Assembly (NCBI RefSeq): GCF_001975705.1
Contig: NZ_CP015090.1
Span: forward strand, 124,001 to 188,000
Direction of reading: 5' to 3'
Source: Salipiger abyssi
GTDB lineage: Bacteria; Pseudomonadota; Alphaproteobacteria; Rhodobacterales; Rhodobacteraceae
Length of the DNA: 64,000 nucleotides
Shown piece after piece: positions 1 through 8,948 of the stretch. The stretch's first letter is position 1. Each line of letters starts with the position of its first letter. The notes beneath the pieces were generated by a model. It saw only the letters and a program-made list of their open reading frames with translations, was not told the DNA's origin and did no database searches. A program made the translations under genes and the position numbers.

Positions 1-479
1 CTTTCGACGCAGGACTCTTTGGTCAGGAAGACGCGGGGCAGGCGGAACCAGTTGGTGGCGAGGATACGGACGTTGAACTCGTCGCGCAGCCGTTGCTGGA
101 GCCCGGCGGCGAGATCGCTTTCCATGAAGGCGAGGAAATGGTCCTGATCCTCGAAGACGAAGGGAATGTCGACCACGCCGAACTCGGTGACCAGGTTCGA
201 GGCGTTGGAGCCCGAGGAGATATAGCCCTCCTGCGCGCCCACCGCCATGGCCTCGATCTGCGCCGGGCCGGAGCCGAGCTGCGAGCCCTCGTAGAAATCG
301 ACCTGCACGCGGCCCTCGGTGCGCTCGGTCACCAGCTCGGCAAAGCGCTTGGAGGCCTGGGTGACCGGCGCGCCGGGCGGGTTGATGCCGCCGAAAGTCC
401 ATTTGACATCGGCGCTGGCGGGCGCGGCGAGGAGGCCGGCGGCGAGCAGGGCGGCGAGGGAGAGACGGGTATATGTCAT
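1..479 (-). CDS. TRAP transporter solute-binding protein, DctP family (3' part outside window)
   Basis: This is the first 159 codons of a periplasmic solute-binding subunit of a tripartite ATP-independent (TRAP) transporter; the rest lies beyond base 1. The N-terminus is a Sec signal peptide (basic start, Leu/Ala core, cleavage near ASA at about residue 24). The mature part opens with the DctP-type pattern KWTFGGINPPG, and an FEDQDHFLAFMES stretch near residue 120 also fits the family. The ATG at 479 has an AGGA sequence about 9 bases upstream. The gene follows the FAD oxidase by 20 bases on the same strand, so the two probably form one unit that imports and oxidises an organic (amino) acid. 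The substrate cannot be read from the sequence. Confidence 0.85.
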   Translation of the reverse strand, partial: MTYTRLSLAALLAAGLLAAPASADVKWTFGGINPPGAPVTQASKRFAELVTERTEGRVQVDFYEGSQLGSGPAQIEAMAVGAQEGYISSGSNASNLVTEFGVVDIPFVFEDQDHFLAFMESDLAAGLQQRLRDEFNVRILATNWFRLPRVFLTKESCVE

Positions 480-499
480 GGTGGGATCCTGTTGGTTTT

Positions 500-1612
500 T
501 CAGTTTGGTTGTTGAAAGCGTTGCGCCGTAAAGTTGGCGAATTCAGGGGGCCTCTGCCCGTTCATGATCCACTGCGCGAGCGGCCCACGGTGAGCCGGCG
601 CGAGGGTCACGCCGGAATGGGTCGTGGCGACGAAGATCCCCGGATGGGTCGGCGATTCGTCATAGACCGGGTGGCCGTCCGGGGTGAGCACGCGGAGGGC
701 GGCCCAGCTTCGCACGATCCGCAGATTGCCGATCGCCGGGAACAGCCGTACCGCGCGGCTGGCGAGCTGGCGCATGCCGGCGCCGGTCGAGCGATCTTCG
801 GCGGTCTCTTCCTTGGTGTCGCCGATCAGGATCGTGCCCTCGGCGGTCTGTCGCAGGCCGGAGGTCACCGCCGGCAGCACCGGGGCGCTGCGCTCGGTCA
901 CCAGGATCTGGCCCTTCTGCGGCAGCACGATCTCGGGAAAGCCGAAGGGCCGGGCGAGATCGTTGGTCGCCAGCCCCGCCGCGATCAGCACCTTTCCGGC
1001 GCGGGCGCAGAGCCCGTCGGCGTCGATGCGGTAGCCGGCGTCTTCCGGGGTGATGGCGGTCACGGCGATATTCGACATCAGCGTCGCGCCCGCCTGCTGC
1101 GCCGCGAGGCTGAGCCCGCGATAGAGCGCCAGCGAATGGCAGGCGCCGTCGAGCGAAGACACCGAGGCGCCGCTGACCTCGGGGCCGATGCCCGGCATGA
1201 TCCCGGCCAGCTCGTCGCGGTCGATCATGCGCACGTCGTCGCCCGGCAGCTCATGCGCCGCGACACGCCCGATCATCGCGGCGCGCTTGTCGAATTCCGC
1301 CTCGCCGAGACAGAGATGCAGCCCCAGCCCGGTCTCGTAATGGGTATCGACACCGGCAAGCTCGCGCAGCTCGTCCTGAAGCTCCGGCCAGGCGCGCACG
1401 GCGCTGCGCGTCCATGTGGCATAATCGCGGCTGTTGGCGCCTTTGCTCTGCGCCCAGACCAGCCCAAAATTGCCACGGCTGGCGCGGAAGCTGGTGTCGG
1501 AGGCGTCGAGGATGAGCACCCGCGCGCCATCGCGCGCCATGCCGAGCGCGGTGGCCGTGCCGACGAGCCCGCCGCCGACAACCACGATATCCCAAATGCC
1601 CAGATCCTTCAC
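500..1612 (-). CDS. FAD-dependent amine/amino-acid oxidase (DAO family)
   Basis: This is a 370-residue flavoprotein of the D-amino-acid dehydrogenase/glycine oxidase superfamily. A Rossmann dinucleotide motif VVGGGLVG sits at residues 11-18, SRGNFG-like residues near 45 contact FAD, and a C-terminal ATTHSGVTLAP motif closes the FAD site. The frame stays open upstream to a TTG at 1675. I prefer the GTG at 1612 because GAGAG precedes it, it starts just before the Rossmann strand, and the TTG at 1675 lies inside a perfect palindrome that looks like an operator. The enzyme probably oxidises an amino acid or secondary amine imported by the adjacent TRAP system; the exact substrate is unknown. No membrane anchor is visible. 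Confidence 0.85.
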   Translation of the reverse strand: MKDLGIWDIVVVGGGLVGTATALGMARDGARVLILDASDTSFRASRGNFGLVWAQSKGANSRDYATWTRSAVRAWPELQDELRELAGVDTHYETGLGLHLCLGEAEFDKRAAMIGRVAAHELPGDDVRMIDRDELAGIMPGIGPEVSGASVSSLDGACHSLALYRGLSLAAQQAGATLMSNIAVTAITPEDAGYRIDADGLCARAGKVLIAAGLATNDLARPFGFPEIVLPQKGQILVTERSAPVLPAVTSGLRQTAEGTILIGDTKEETAEDRSTGAGMRQLASRAVRLFPAIGNLRIVRSWAALRVLTPDGHPVYDESPTHPGIFVATTHSGVTLAPAHRGPLAQWIMNGQRPPEFANFTAQRFQQPN

Positions 1613-2108
1613 CTTGCTCTCACCGTCGCTGGAAAATGTCGCGAGGATTAAGCGACCGGGGTTGCCATAACGCAAATATCAATGCCTTCAGTTGATATTC
1701 TGAAATGTTATAGTGGCGTCACCGGAGCGCCGCGATAGACGGGGGCCCGTGACATCTCTTGCCCCGGCGCCGTCACGGGTGGGTGCGCCTATCGCGTCTC
1801 CTTATATATGAAGATAGCATTATATTATAGGTGATGCGCTTATCCCGCTTCGGGGTGATTCAAGGTGCTGCTCGCGGCGGTGGCTGGCCATGCGCCGGCG
1901 TTCTCGGTTCAAATAAGCCGCAAACCCGGGTTGTAAGCGCACAATCCCTGAGCGCTTGGTGGATAACGTGGCTTCTAGCTATGACATGAAATTATTTCTC
2001 TTGTCTGAAAATTGGGTCCAAACAAATGTATAAGCGACCTTCGCAGATCGGCACGCGACCGGCGGATGTCTCGGATTGTGATTTCGGCACAAGGCGAAAG
2101 GACCTGAC
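1613..2108. other. Divergent intergenic region, about 500 bases, no gene seen
   Basis: This region separates the leftward FAD oxidase from the rightward monooxygenase operon and must hold both promoters. It contains an AT-rich stretch at about 1800-1840 and a palindrome at 1675-1699 (listed separately). I see no plausible coding frame. The frames that cross it are antisense shadows of the monooxygenase gene. Confidence 0.6.
1675..1699. promoter_or_regulatory. Perfect 8-bp inverted repeat, candidate operator
   Basis: AATATCAA at 1675-1682 and its exact reverse complement TTGATATT at 1692-1699 are separated by 9 bases. A second, overlapping inverted repeat TTCAG-N8-CTGAA spans 1687-1704. It lies about 63 bases upstream of the GTG start of the FAD oxidase, which suits a repressor or activator site for the oxidase/TRAP unit. 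No regulator gene is adjacent within the window, so the cognate protein is unknown. Confidence 0.5.
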
Positions 2109-3446
2109 ATGTCGCGGAAGATGCATCTTGCCCTCCTGACCAGCGGCGCTGGCAACCATGTGGCGGGCTGGCGCATGCCCGACGCCGAATTCGGCTCGGA
2201 AAACCTCGATCTGATCACCCGCGCGGTGCAATCCGCCGAGCGCGGTTGTTTCGACATCGCCTTCTTTGCCGACAGCCTGCACGGCGCGCCGGACGCGCCC
2301 GCGAAGAACGTCACAAGGCTGGAGCCGCTGACCCTGCTGGGCGCGCTCTGCACCGCGACCTCGAAGATCGGCCTCGCCGCCACCGTCTCCACCACCTATT
2401 CCGAGCCTTATAACATCGCCCGCGCCTTTGCCTCGCTCGACCGCATGAGCAACGGGCGCGCCGGCTGGAACGTGGTGACCGGGGCGAGCCCCGAGGCGGC
2501 GGGGAATTTCGGCACCGATCCCTTCCCGGATCACGCCGCGCGCTATGGCCGCGCGCGGGAATATCTCGATGTCTGCAAGGGGCTCTGGGACAGCTGGGAC
2601 GATGGCGCCATGGTCGGCGACAAGCAGAGCGGCACCTATGTCGATGCCTCCAAGATGCACCGGCTGAACCACGAGGGCGAGCATTTCTCCGTCAGGGGGC
2701 CGCTCAATGCCAACCGCCCGCCACAGGGCTATCCGGTGATCCTTCAGGCCGGCGCCTCGCCCTCCGGGCTCGATTTCGCCGCGCGCACCGCCGATGTGGT
2801 CTTTGCCTCGCAGCAGATGCTGGAAGATGCGACCGTGTTCTCCGACAAGCTGCGCGGGCTGGTGGAGGCGGCCGGCCGCCCGCGCGACGCGCTCAAGATC
2901 CTGTTCGGGGTGATGCCGGTTATCGGGCGCACCGAGGAGGAGGCGAAGGAAAAGGTCGCCGCCCTCGGCGCGCTCTCCGATCCCGATGCGGCGATGCGCG
3001 CGCTCTGCGACCGGGTGGGGCATGATCTCACGCAATGCGATCTCGACGCGCCGCTGCCCGAGTTGCCCGAGACCAATATGATGCAGGGCCATTCGGTGGT
3101 GCTGCGCAAGCTGGCCAAGACGAAGAACATGACCGTCCGCGAGCTGCGCGATTATGTCGGCGCCAGCTCCGGCCACCGGCTGGTGATGGGCACGCCCGAC
3201 CAGATTGCCGACGATCTGGCCCTTTGGTTCACCTCTGGCGCCGCTGACGGTTTCATGGTCCTGCCCGCCTATCTGCCGGGGCCGGTGGACGATTTCGTCA
3301 ACGAGATCATTCCGCGCCTTCAGGCCAAGGGTCTGTTCCGCACCGCCTATGAGGGCAGCACGCTGCGCGACCATCTGGGCCTGGACCGGCCACCGCACCC
3401 GGCGCAGGCCGCCGCCCCGGCGCGCGAACCCGTTTCCGCAAACTGA
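2109..3446 (+). CDS. LLM-class FMN-dependent monooxygenase, NtaA/SnaA/DszA family
   Basis: This is a 445-residue luciferase-like monooxygenase that uses FMNH2 and oxygen. Members of this branch act on nitrilotriacetate, dibenzothiophene sulfone, dimethyl sulfide and related C-N or C-S compounds. Diagnostic features are the FDIAFFADS strand near residue 48, the SNGRAGWNVVTG loop near 115-126 typical of the NtaA/DszA branch, and a C-terminal VMGTPDQIADDL segment near 360. AAAGGA lies 8-13 bases before the ATG. It is the first gene of an operon running on into a peptide-type ABC importer. A flavin reductase partner is needed but is not seen nearby. The substrate is not predictable; an organosulfur or amine compound is plausible from the family. 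Confidence 0.88.
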   Translation: MSRKMHLALLTSGAGNHVAGWRMPDAEFGSENLDLITRAVQSAERGCFDIAFFADSLHGAPDAPAKNVTRLEPLTLLGALCTATSKIGLAATVSTTYSEPYNIARAFASLDRMSNGRAGWNVVTGASPEAAGNFGTDPFPDHAARYGRAREYLDVCKGLWDSWDDGAMVGDKQSGTYVDASKMHRLNHEGEHFSVRGPLNANRPPQGYPVILQAGASPSGLDFAARTADVVFASQQMLEDATVFSDKLRGLVEAAGRPRDALKILFGVMPVIGRTEEEAKEKVAALGALSDPDAAMRALCDRVGHDLTQCDLDAPLPELPETNMMQGHSVVLRKLAKTKNMTVRELRDYVGASSGHRLVMGTPDQIADDLALWFTSGAADGFMVLPAYLPGPVDDFVNEIIPRLQAKGLFRTAYEGSTLRDHLGLDRPPHPAQAAAPAREPVSAN

Positions 3447-3504
3447 ACCGATCCGGGCCAACCCGGACACCACCCAACTGCCGCAACAGAGAGATATCCA
3501 ACCC

Positions 3505-5103
3505 ATGTCACCGCTAAAGCCGAACCGCCGACAGATCCTCGCGGGTCTTGCCGCGTCCGTTGCCATTCCCGCCCTGCCGCAGCTTGCCCGTGCCCAGGGC
3601 AGCGCCACGCTGACCGTCGCCACCGGCCCGGTGCCGGTCTATCTCAACGCCGCGCTCAGCACCGGCGGCGGCGAGGCGGCGGTTTCGGGCAAGATGATGG
3701 ACGGCCTGCTGACCTATGGCGAAGGCATGTCCCCCGAGCCGCAGCTTGCCGAAAGCTGGGAGGTCTCCGAGGACGGGCTGACCGTCACCTTCAAGCTGCG
3801 CCCCGGCGTGATGTGGCATGACGGCGAGCCCTTCACCTCCGAAGACGTGCGCTTTTCGGTGATGGAAGTGCTCAAGGTGTTCCACGGTCGCGGCCGCGCC
3901 ACCTTTGCCAATGTCACCGAGATCGAGACTCCGGACGAGCTCACGGCCGTCTTCAAGCTGACCAAGCCGGCGCCCGCGATGATGTCGGCGCTGAACGCGC
4001 AGGAAAGCCCGATGCTGCCGGCGCATGTCTATGTCGGCACCGACATCCAGCAGAACCCGGCCAACCTCTCGCCCATCGGCACCGGCCCCTATAAATTCGT
4101 CAGCTACGCCCCCGGCGAGACGCTGGTGATGGAGCGCAACCCCGATTACTGGGACGAGGGCAAGCCGCTGATCGACCAGCTGATTTTCCGCTACATCTCC
4201 GACGGCTCGACCCGGGCTGCGATGCTGGAGACCGGCGAGGCCGATCTGGTGGGCTCCAGCCAGCTTCCGACCATCGAGATCCTGCGCTTCCAGAGCCTTG
4301 ACGGGTTCGAGGTGAACGGCGCGGGCTATGAGCATACGCCTTCTATCCACCTGTGCGATTTCAACCTGCGCCGTCCGCAATGGCAGGACAAGCGGGTGCG
4401 CCAGGCGCTGAACTTTGCCATCGACAACAAATGGGTGGCCGAAAACGTTTGGTTCGGTCTCGCAAGCCCCGGCACCGGCCCGCTGCACGTTCAGCAAAAG
4501 GCGTTCTACACCACCGAGGGCGTGCCGAATTACGATATCGACCTGGAAAAGGCCGAGGCGCTGCTCGACGAGGCGGGCTATCCGCGCGGCGAGGACGGCT
4601 GGCGGTTCTCGATGGTGATCGACGCGGTGCAATATGGCGAAGAGCCGCCGCGCGCCGCCGAGTACATGCGCGAGCAGTTCCGCGAGATCGGCATCAATGC
4701 CGAGGCGCGGGTGAACGATTTCGCCGCCTATGTGAAGCGGGTCTATACCGATCACGATTTCGACCTGACGAGCTACACCGCCTCTGCTGGCGCCGATCCG
4801 GCGATCGGGGTGCAGCGGTTCTACTGGTCGAAGAACATCAAGGACGGCGTGCCGTTCTCGAACGGCTCGGGCTATGCCAGCGACGAAGCGGACGCGCTGC
4901 TCGAAGCGGCGGCGGTCGAGACCGATCTGGAAAAGCGCAAACAACTCTATGCCGATTTCCAGGCCGTCGCGATGGAGGACGTGCCGGTGATCCAGCTTGT
5001 CTACGACGCCAAGAAGACGATCACGAGCACCAACGTGAAGGATTACGTTCAAGGCGCGCTCAGCTTCTTCGGCAATTTCGCAGACGTGCATAAAGACGCA
5101 TGA
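3505..5103 (+). CDS. ABC transporter substrate-binding protein, peptide/nickel family 5, Tat-exported
   Basis: This is a 532-residue periplasmic binding protein of the DppA/OppA (SBP_bac_5) family. It starts with a twin-arginine signal peptide (NRRQILAG at residues 7-14, cleavage around ARA-Q near residue 30), so it is probably exported folded. The family region PELAESWEVSEDGLT-like plus LRPGVMWHDGEPFTSEDV follows at about residues 80-115. The ATG at 3505 begins 58 bases after the monooxygenase stop. The frame is open further upstream, but only as a shadow of that gene. It overlaps the first permease by 4 bases. It should deliver the operon's substrate (peptide, opine or similar) to the permeases encoded next. 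Confidence 0.92.
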   Translation: MSPLKPNRRQILAGLAASVAIPALPQLARAQGSATLTVATGPVPVYLNAALSTGGGEAAVSGKMMDGLLTYGEGMSPEPQLAESWEVSEDGLTVTFKLRPGVMWHDGEPFTSEDVRFSVMEVLKVFHGRGRATFANVTEIETPDELTAVFKLTKPAPAMMSALNAQESPMLPAHVYVGTDIQQNPANLSPIGTGPYKFVSYAPGETLVMERNPDYWDEGKPLIDQLIFRYISDGSTRAAMLETGEADLVGSSQLPTIEILRFQSLDGFEVNGAGYEHTPSIHLCDFNLRRPQWQDKRVRQALNFAIDNKWVAENVWFGLASPGTGPLHVQQKAFYTTEGVPNYDIDLEKAEALLDEAGYPRGEDGWRFSMVIDAVQYGEEPPRAAEYMREQFREIGINAEARVNDFAAYVKRVYTDHDFDLTSYTASAGADPAIGVQRFYWSKNIKDGVPFSNGSGYASDEADALLEAAAVETDLEKRKQLYADFQAVAMEDVPVIQLVYDAKKTITSTNVKDYVQGALSFFGNFADVHKDA

Positions 5104-6125
5104 GCCTGACCGAGACCTCTGCCCGGCGCGCCCCCGTGGCGCGTCTGGCCCTGCCGCCCTGGGCGCGGTTCCTGCTGGGCCGGCTCGGGCAGGCGCTGCT
5201 TGTCATGGCGCTGGTCGTCATCGGCAATTTCGTCATCATGCAGATGGCGCCCGGCGATCTGGTCACCGTCATCGCCGGCGGTGCCGACATGACGCAGGAG
5301 CAGATGGCCGATCTGCGCGCGCGTTTCGGGCTCGACCTGCCGCTGCTTGTGCAGTTCTGGAATTATGTCGCGCAGCTTCTGACCTTCGATCTGGGCTATT
5401 CCTACCGGATGAACGCGCCGGTCTGGGAGGTGCTCTCGGCCCGGCTGCCGACCACCGCCGCGCTGGTGGTGCTGTCGCTGCTGTTTTCGGTCACCATCGG
5501 CACGGTGATGGGTGTTGTCTCGGCCCGCAGGGCCGGCACGCTGACCGATATGGGGATCAACGCGGTGGCGCTGGTCCTTTATGCCGCGCCGAGCTTCGTG
5601 GTGGCGATGCTGCTGGTGCTGGTGTTCTCGGTCAAGCTCGGCTGGTTCCCCATCGCCGGGCTGACCACGGTTTCGGCGGGCTATACCGGCTGGGCGCTGG
5701 TCAAGGACATGGCGGCGCATCTGGTGATGCCGGTCACCGCGCTCTGCACCTTTTACGTGGCGATCTATGCCCGGCTCGCGCGCTCTACCATGCTGGAAGT
5801 GATGGATCAGGATTATGTCCGCACCGCCCGCGCCAAGGGGCTGAGCGAGACCCGCGTGATCTACGTTCATACCTTGCGCAACGCGCTTTTGCCCATCGTC
5901 ACCATGGCGGGGCTTCAGGTCTCCACGGTGCTCGGCGGTGCGGTGGTGGTCGAGACCGTCTTTGGCCTGCCGGGCATGGCGCGCACCGCCTATGACGCGG
6001 TGTTCCAGCGCGACACCACCATGCTGCTGGGCGTGATGTTCGTCAGCTCGCTCGCCATCGTCATCGTCAATCTGGCGGTGGATCTGCTCTATACCGTTCT
6101 CGATCCCAGGGTGAGCCTGAAATGA
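5100..6125 (+). CDS. ABC transporter permease, DppB-like
   Basis: This is a 341-residue inner-membrane permease of the peptide/nickel importer family. A first membrane helix lies near residues 28-50 (LLVMALVVIGNFVIMQ) and further helices follow about 100-330. The cytoplasmic EAA loop DYVRTARAKGLSE is near residue 237. A conserved FGLPGMARTAYDAV segment lies near 290, as in DppB. The ATG overlaps the binding-protein stop (ATGA), indicating translational coupling. It forms the channel with the next gene. The N-terminus of about 25 residues is rather long and polar. Confidence 0.93.
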   Translation: MSLTETSARRAPVARLALPPWARFLLGRLGQALLVMALVVIGNFVIMQMAPGDLVTVIAGGADMTQEQMADLRARFGLDLPLLVQFWNYVAQLLTFDLGYSYRMNAPVWEVLSARLPTTAALVVLSLLFSVTIGTVMGVVSARRAGTLTDMGINAVALVLYAAPSFVVAMLLVLVFSVKLGWFPIAGLTTVSAGYTGWALVKDMAAHLVMPVTALCTFYVAIYARLARSTMLEVMDQDYVRTARAKGLSETRVIYVHTLRNALLPIVTMAGLQVSTVLGGAVVVETVFGLPGMARTAYDAVFQRDTTMLLGVMFVSSLAIVIVNLAVDLLYTVLDPRVSLK

Positions 6126-6961
6126 AACCCCCGTCGCAAATCCGGCGCTTTCTGCGCCACCCGTCCGGGGCGGTTGGGCTGGCGCTGCTGCTGTTCTTCG
6201 TGGCGCTGGCGCTGGCCGCGCCCTATCTCTTCCCGCAGGGGCCCTACAAGATGGTTGCCCGCCCGATGCTCTGGCCCGGGCAGAATCCCGATCTGCTGCT
6301 CGGCACCGACTCGCTGGGCCGCGACCTGCTGGTCTCGGTGGTCTATGGCGCGCGGGTGTCGCTGCTGGTGGGGCTCTCGGCGGCGCTGGCCTCGGCCATC
6401 GTCGGGGCCGCGGTGGGGCTGGTCTCGGGCTATTTCGGCGGCTGGATCGGCGATATGCTCATGCGCATCACCGATGCGTTCCAGACGCTGCCCTCCTTCC
6501 TTGCGGCGATCCTGATCGTGGGGCTCATCGGCCCCTCCATCGGCACCATCGTGACCTCTATCGCGCTGGTGAGCTGGCCCATGGTGGCGCGGCTGGTGCG
6601 CGCCGAGGTGCTGCGCATCAAGACGCTGGATTTCGTGCAGGCCTGCCGCATCATGGGCATGCCCGACTGGCGCATCATGCTGGCCGAGATCCTGCCCAAC
6701 TCGCTGGGGCCGATCATTGTCGCCACCTCGCTGCTGGTCGCCAATGCCATCATCATCGAGAGCGGGCTTTCGTTCCTCGGCCTCGGCGATCCCAACATGA
6801 TGAGCTGGGGCGGGGTGATCGGCAACGGCCGCTCGGCACTGCGCATGGCCTGGTACATCACGATGATCCCGGCAGGCGCCGTGGTGCTGACCGTGCTGGC
6901 CCTGAACCTGATCGGAGACGCGCTGAATGACGTTCTCAATCCTCGACTCCGCAAGGGCTGA
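6122..6961 (+). CDS. ABC transporter permease, DppC-like
   Basis: This is the second permease of the importer, 279 residues, overlapping the DppB-like gene by 4 bases (ATGA). It has the DppC signature LLGTDSLGRDLLVSVVYGARVSL at about residues 58-80 (read in two pieces), an EAA-type loop near residue 165 (LDFVQACRIMGMPDWRI) and the SFLGLGDPNMMSWGG segment near 217. Five to six hydrophobic spans are visible. It pairs with the preceding permease. The downstream ATPase begins inside its 3' end. Confidence 0.93.
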   Translation: MKPPSQIRRFLRHPSGAVGLALLLFFVALALAAPYLFPQGPYKMVARPMLWPGQNPDLLLGTDSLGRDLLVSVVYGARVSLLVGLSAALASAIVGAAVGLVSGYFGGWIGDMLMRITDAFQTLPSFLAAILIVGLIGPSIGTIVTSIALVSWPMVARLVRAEVLRIKTLDFVQACRIMGMPDWRIMLAEILPNSLGPIIVATSLLVANAIIIESGLSFLGLGDPNMMSWGGVIGNGRSALRMAWYITMIPAGAVVLTVLALNLIGDALNDVLNPRLRKG

Positions 6962-7946
6962 GCCGGTGACGACGGCGCCGCTCTTGTCCCTGGAGGATGT
7001 CCGCATCGACCTGCGCCCCGGCGTGCCGCTGGTGGAGGCGCTGAGCTTTGACGTCGCCCCCGGCGAGGCGCTGGCCATCGTCGGCGAGAGCGGCTGCGGC
7101 AAGTCGCTGACCTCGCTTGCGGTGATGGGGCTTTTGCCGAAGAACCTGAAGGCGGGGCAGAGTGGCAAGATCGTCTTCGAGGGCATGGATCTGGCCACCG
7201 CCTCCGAGGCTAAGCTGCGGGGGCTGCGCGGCAACCGGCTGGCGATGATCTTTCAGGATCCGCTTTCGGCGCTGAACCCGGTGCTGAGCGTCGGTGCGCA
7301 GATCGCCGAGGTGCTGACCGCGCATGCCCGCATGAGCAAGGCGCAGGCAAAGGCGCGCGCCATCGAGCTGTTGGGTGAGGTCGGGCTGCCGCGCCCGGAT
7401 CTGCGGTTCGGCGACTACCCGCATCAGCTTTCGGGCGGCATGCGGCAGCGGGTGACCATCGCCATGGCCATCGCCTGCGACCCCAAGCTGGTGATCGCCG
7501 ACGAGCCGACCACGGCGCTCGACGTGACGGTGCAGGCGCAGATCCTCGACCTGCTGACCGAGATCCGCAAACGCACCGGGCAGAGCCTGATCCTGATCAC
7601 CCACGATCTGGGTGTGGTGGGCGAGGTCGCCGACCGGATGATCGTCATGTATGCCGGCACCGTGGTCGAGGAAGGCCCGGTGGCCGAGGTGCTGAGCCGC
7701 CCCAAACACCCCTATACCGCAGGCCTGCTCGCCGCGCGGCCCTCGGGCAGCTATGTGCATGGCGGGCAGGCGCTGAGCGATATTCCCGGCACCGTGCCCG
7801 CGCCCGATGCGCGGCCCGAGGGCTGCCTCTTTGCGCCGCGCTGCGCCAGGGCCACCGCCCGCTGCCGCGAGGCACGCCCGCCGCTCGACCGCTCGGGCCC
7901 CCGCGCGGTGCGCTGTTTCTTCCCCGTCGACGGAGCCCTCGCATGA
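6927..7946 (+). CDS. ABC transporter ATP-binding protein, DppD-like
   Basis: This is a 339-residue ATPase of the peptide/nickel importer. Walker A GESGCGKS is near residues 52-59, signature LSGGMRQRVTIA near 169-180 and Walker B LVIADEPT near 188-195. The C-terminal oligopeptide-type extension contains the Cys-rich CLFAPRCARATARC segment. The ATG at 6927 lies inside the end of dppC (35-base overlap). A GTG at 6966, just past that stop, is a possible alternative start that would remove 13 residues. It energises uptake together with the next gene, with which it overlaps by 4 bases. Confidence 0.92.
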   Translation: MTFSILDSARAEPVTTAPLLSLEDVRIDLRPGVPLVEALSFDVAPGEALAIVGESGCGKSLTSLAVMGLLPKNLKAGQSGKIVFEGMDLATASEAKLRGLRGNRLAMIFQDPLSALNPVLSVGAQIAEVLTAHARMSKAQAKARAIELLGEVGLPRPDLRFGDYPHQLSGGMRQRVTIAMAIACDPKLVIADEPTTALDVTVQAQILDLLTEIRKRTGQSLILITHDLGVVGEVADRMIVMYAGTVVEEGPVAEVLSRPKHPYTAGLLAARPSGSYVHGGQALSDIPGTVPAPDARPEGCLFAPRCARATARCREARPPLDRSGPRAVRCFFPVDGALA

Positions 7947-8932
7947 CCCGCTCGCTGGAACTGGTGAACCTCTCGCTGCACCACCCGACCCCGGCGGGGC
8001 CGCTGCGCGCGGTGGACGGCGTGAACCTGACGCTCAACAAGGCCGAGACGCTGGGGCTCGTGGGCGAATCCGGCTGCGGGAAATCCTCTCTGGCGCGCTG
8101 CGTGGTGGGGCTCAACACCCCGCAGGAGGGTTCTGTCGTGGTGGGCGGGCAGGCGCTCGGCACCTCCGCCGCAGACCGGCGCGCCGCCGCGCAGCGGGTG
8201 CAGATGGTGTTTCAGGATCCCATGGGCTCCCTCAACCCGCGCCACACCGTGCGCCGCAGCATCGAGCAGCCGCTGAAGATCCACGGGCGCGGCAGCGCCG
8301 CCGAGCGCCGTGCGCGGGTCGAGGAGCTGGCCGCGCAGGTGGGGCTTGGCCTGCATCTGCTCGACCGCTATCCGCATCAGATCTCGGGCGGGCAGCGGCA
8401 GCGGGTCTCCATCGCCCGGGCACTGACGCTGGAGCCGGAGCTCATCGTCTGCGACGAGGCGGTCTCGGCGCTGGATGTCTCGGTGCAGGCGCAGGTGCTG
8501 AACCTGCTGACCAAGCTTCAGCGCGATCTGGGCGTGTCCTTCCTGTTCATCTCGCACGATCTGAGCGTGGTGCGCTATGTCTCGCACCGGATCGCGGTGA
8601 TGTATCTCGGCCAGATCGTCGAGCTCGGCGATGCGGAATCGGTCTGGGCCGAGCGCCGCCACCCCTATACCCGCGCGCTCACCAGCTCGATCCCCGATGC
8701 CGCCGGCGGCATGCGCGGCGAGCGGCTGACCGGCGATGTGCCCTCGGCGGTGAACCCGCCTTCGGGCTGCCCGTTCCGCACCCGCTGCCGCCACGCTCAG
8801 GCGATCTGCGCCGAAGAGCGCCCGGCGCTCACCGACGACGGGCTGCCGCATCTTGTCGCCTGCCATTTCGCCCGGGACTTCGCTCCCCTAGAACGTGAGT
8901 CACCGCCCAGACAGGCGGCGACGGCACGCTGA
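7943..8932 (+). CDS. ABC transporter ATP-binding protein, DppF-like
   Basis: This is the second ATPase of the importer, 329 residues. Walker A GESGCGKSS is near residues 38-46, signature [15 protein letters not shown] near 150, Walker B LIVCDEAVSALD near 172, and a C-terminal Cys motif CPFRTRCRHAQAIC near 275. The Walker B context DEAVSALDVS matches DppF/OppF more than DppD. Translation is coupled to the DppD-like gene by an ATGA overlap. A 16-base gap then leads to the molybdoenzyme, so importer and enzyme are probably co-transcribed. Confidence 0.92.
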   Translation: MTRSLELVNLSLHHPTPAGPLRAVDGVNLTLNKAETLGLVGESGCGKSSLARCVVGLNTPQEGSVVVGGQALGTSAADRRAAAQRVQMVFQDPMGSLNPRHTVRRSIEQPLKIHGRGSAAERRARVEELAAQVGLGLHLLDRYPHQISGGQRQRVSIARALTLEPELIVCDEAVSALDVSVQAQVLNLLTKLQRDLGVSFLFISHDLSVVRYVSHRIAVMYLGQIVELGDAESVWAERRHPYTRALTSSIPDAAGGMRGERLTGDVPSAVNPPSGCPFRTRCRHAQAICAEERPALTDDGLPHLVACHFARDFAPLERESPPRQAATAR

Positions 8933-8948
8933 CAGCAGGAAGGTCGAG

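Noticed and set aside
1692..1714. TTGATA and TATAGT as a sigma-70 promoter
   Set aside because: The spacing is only 11 bases, far below the required 16-18, and TTGATA is one arm of a palindrome.
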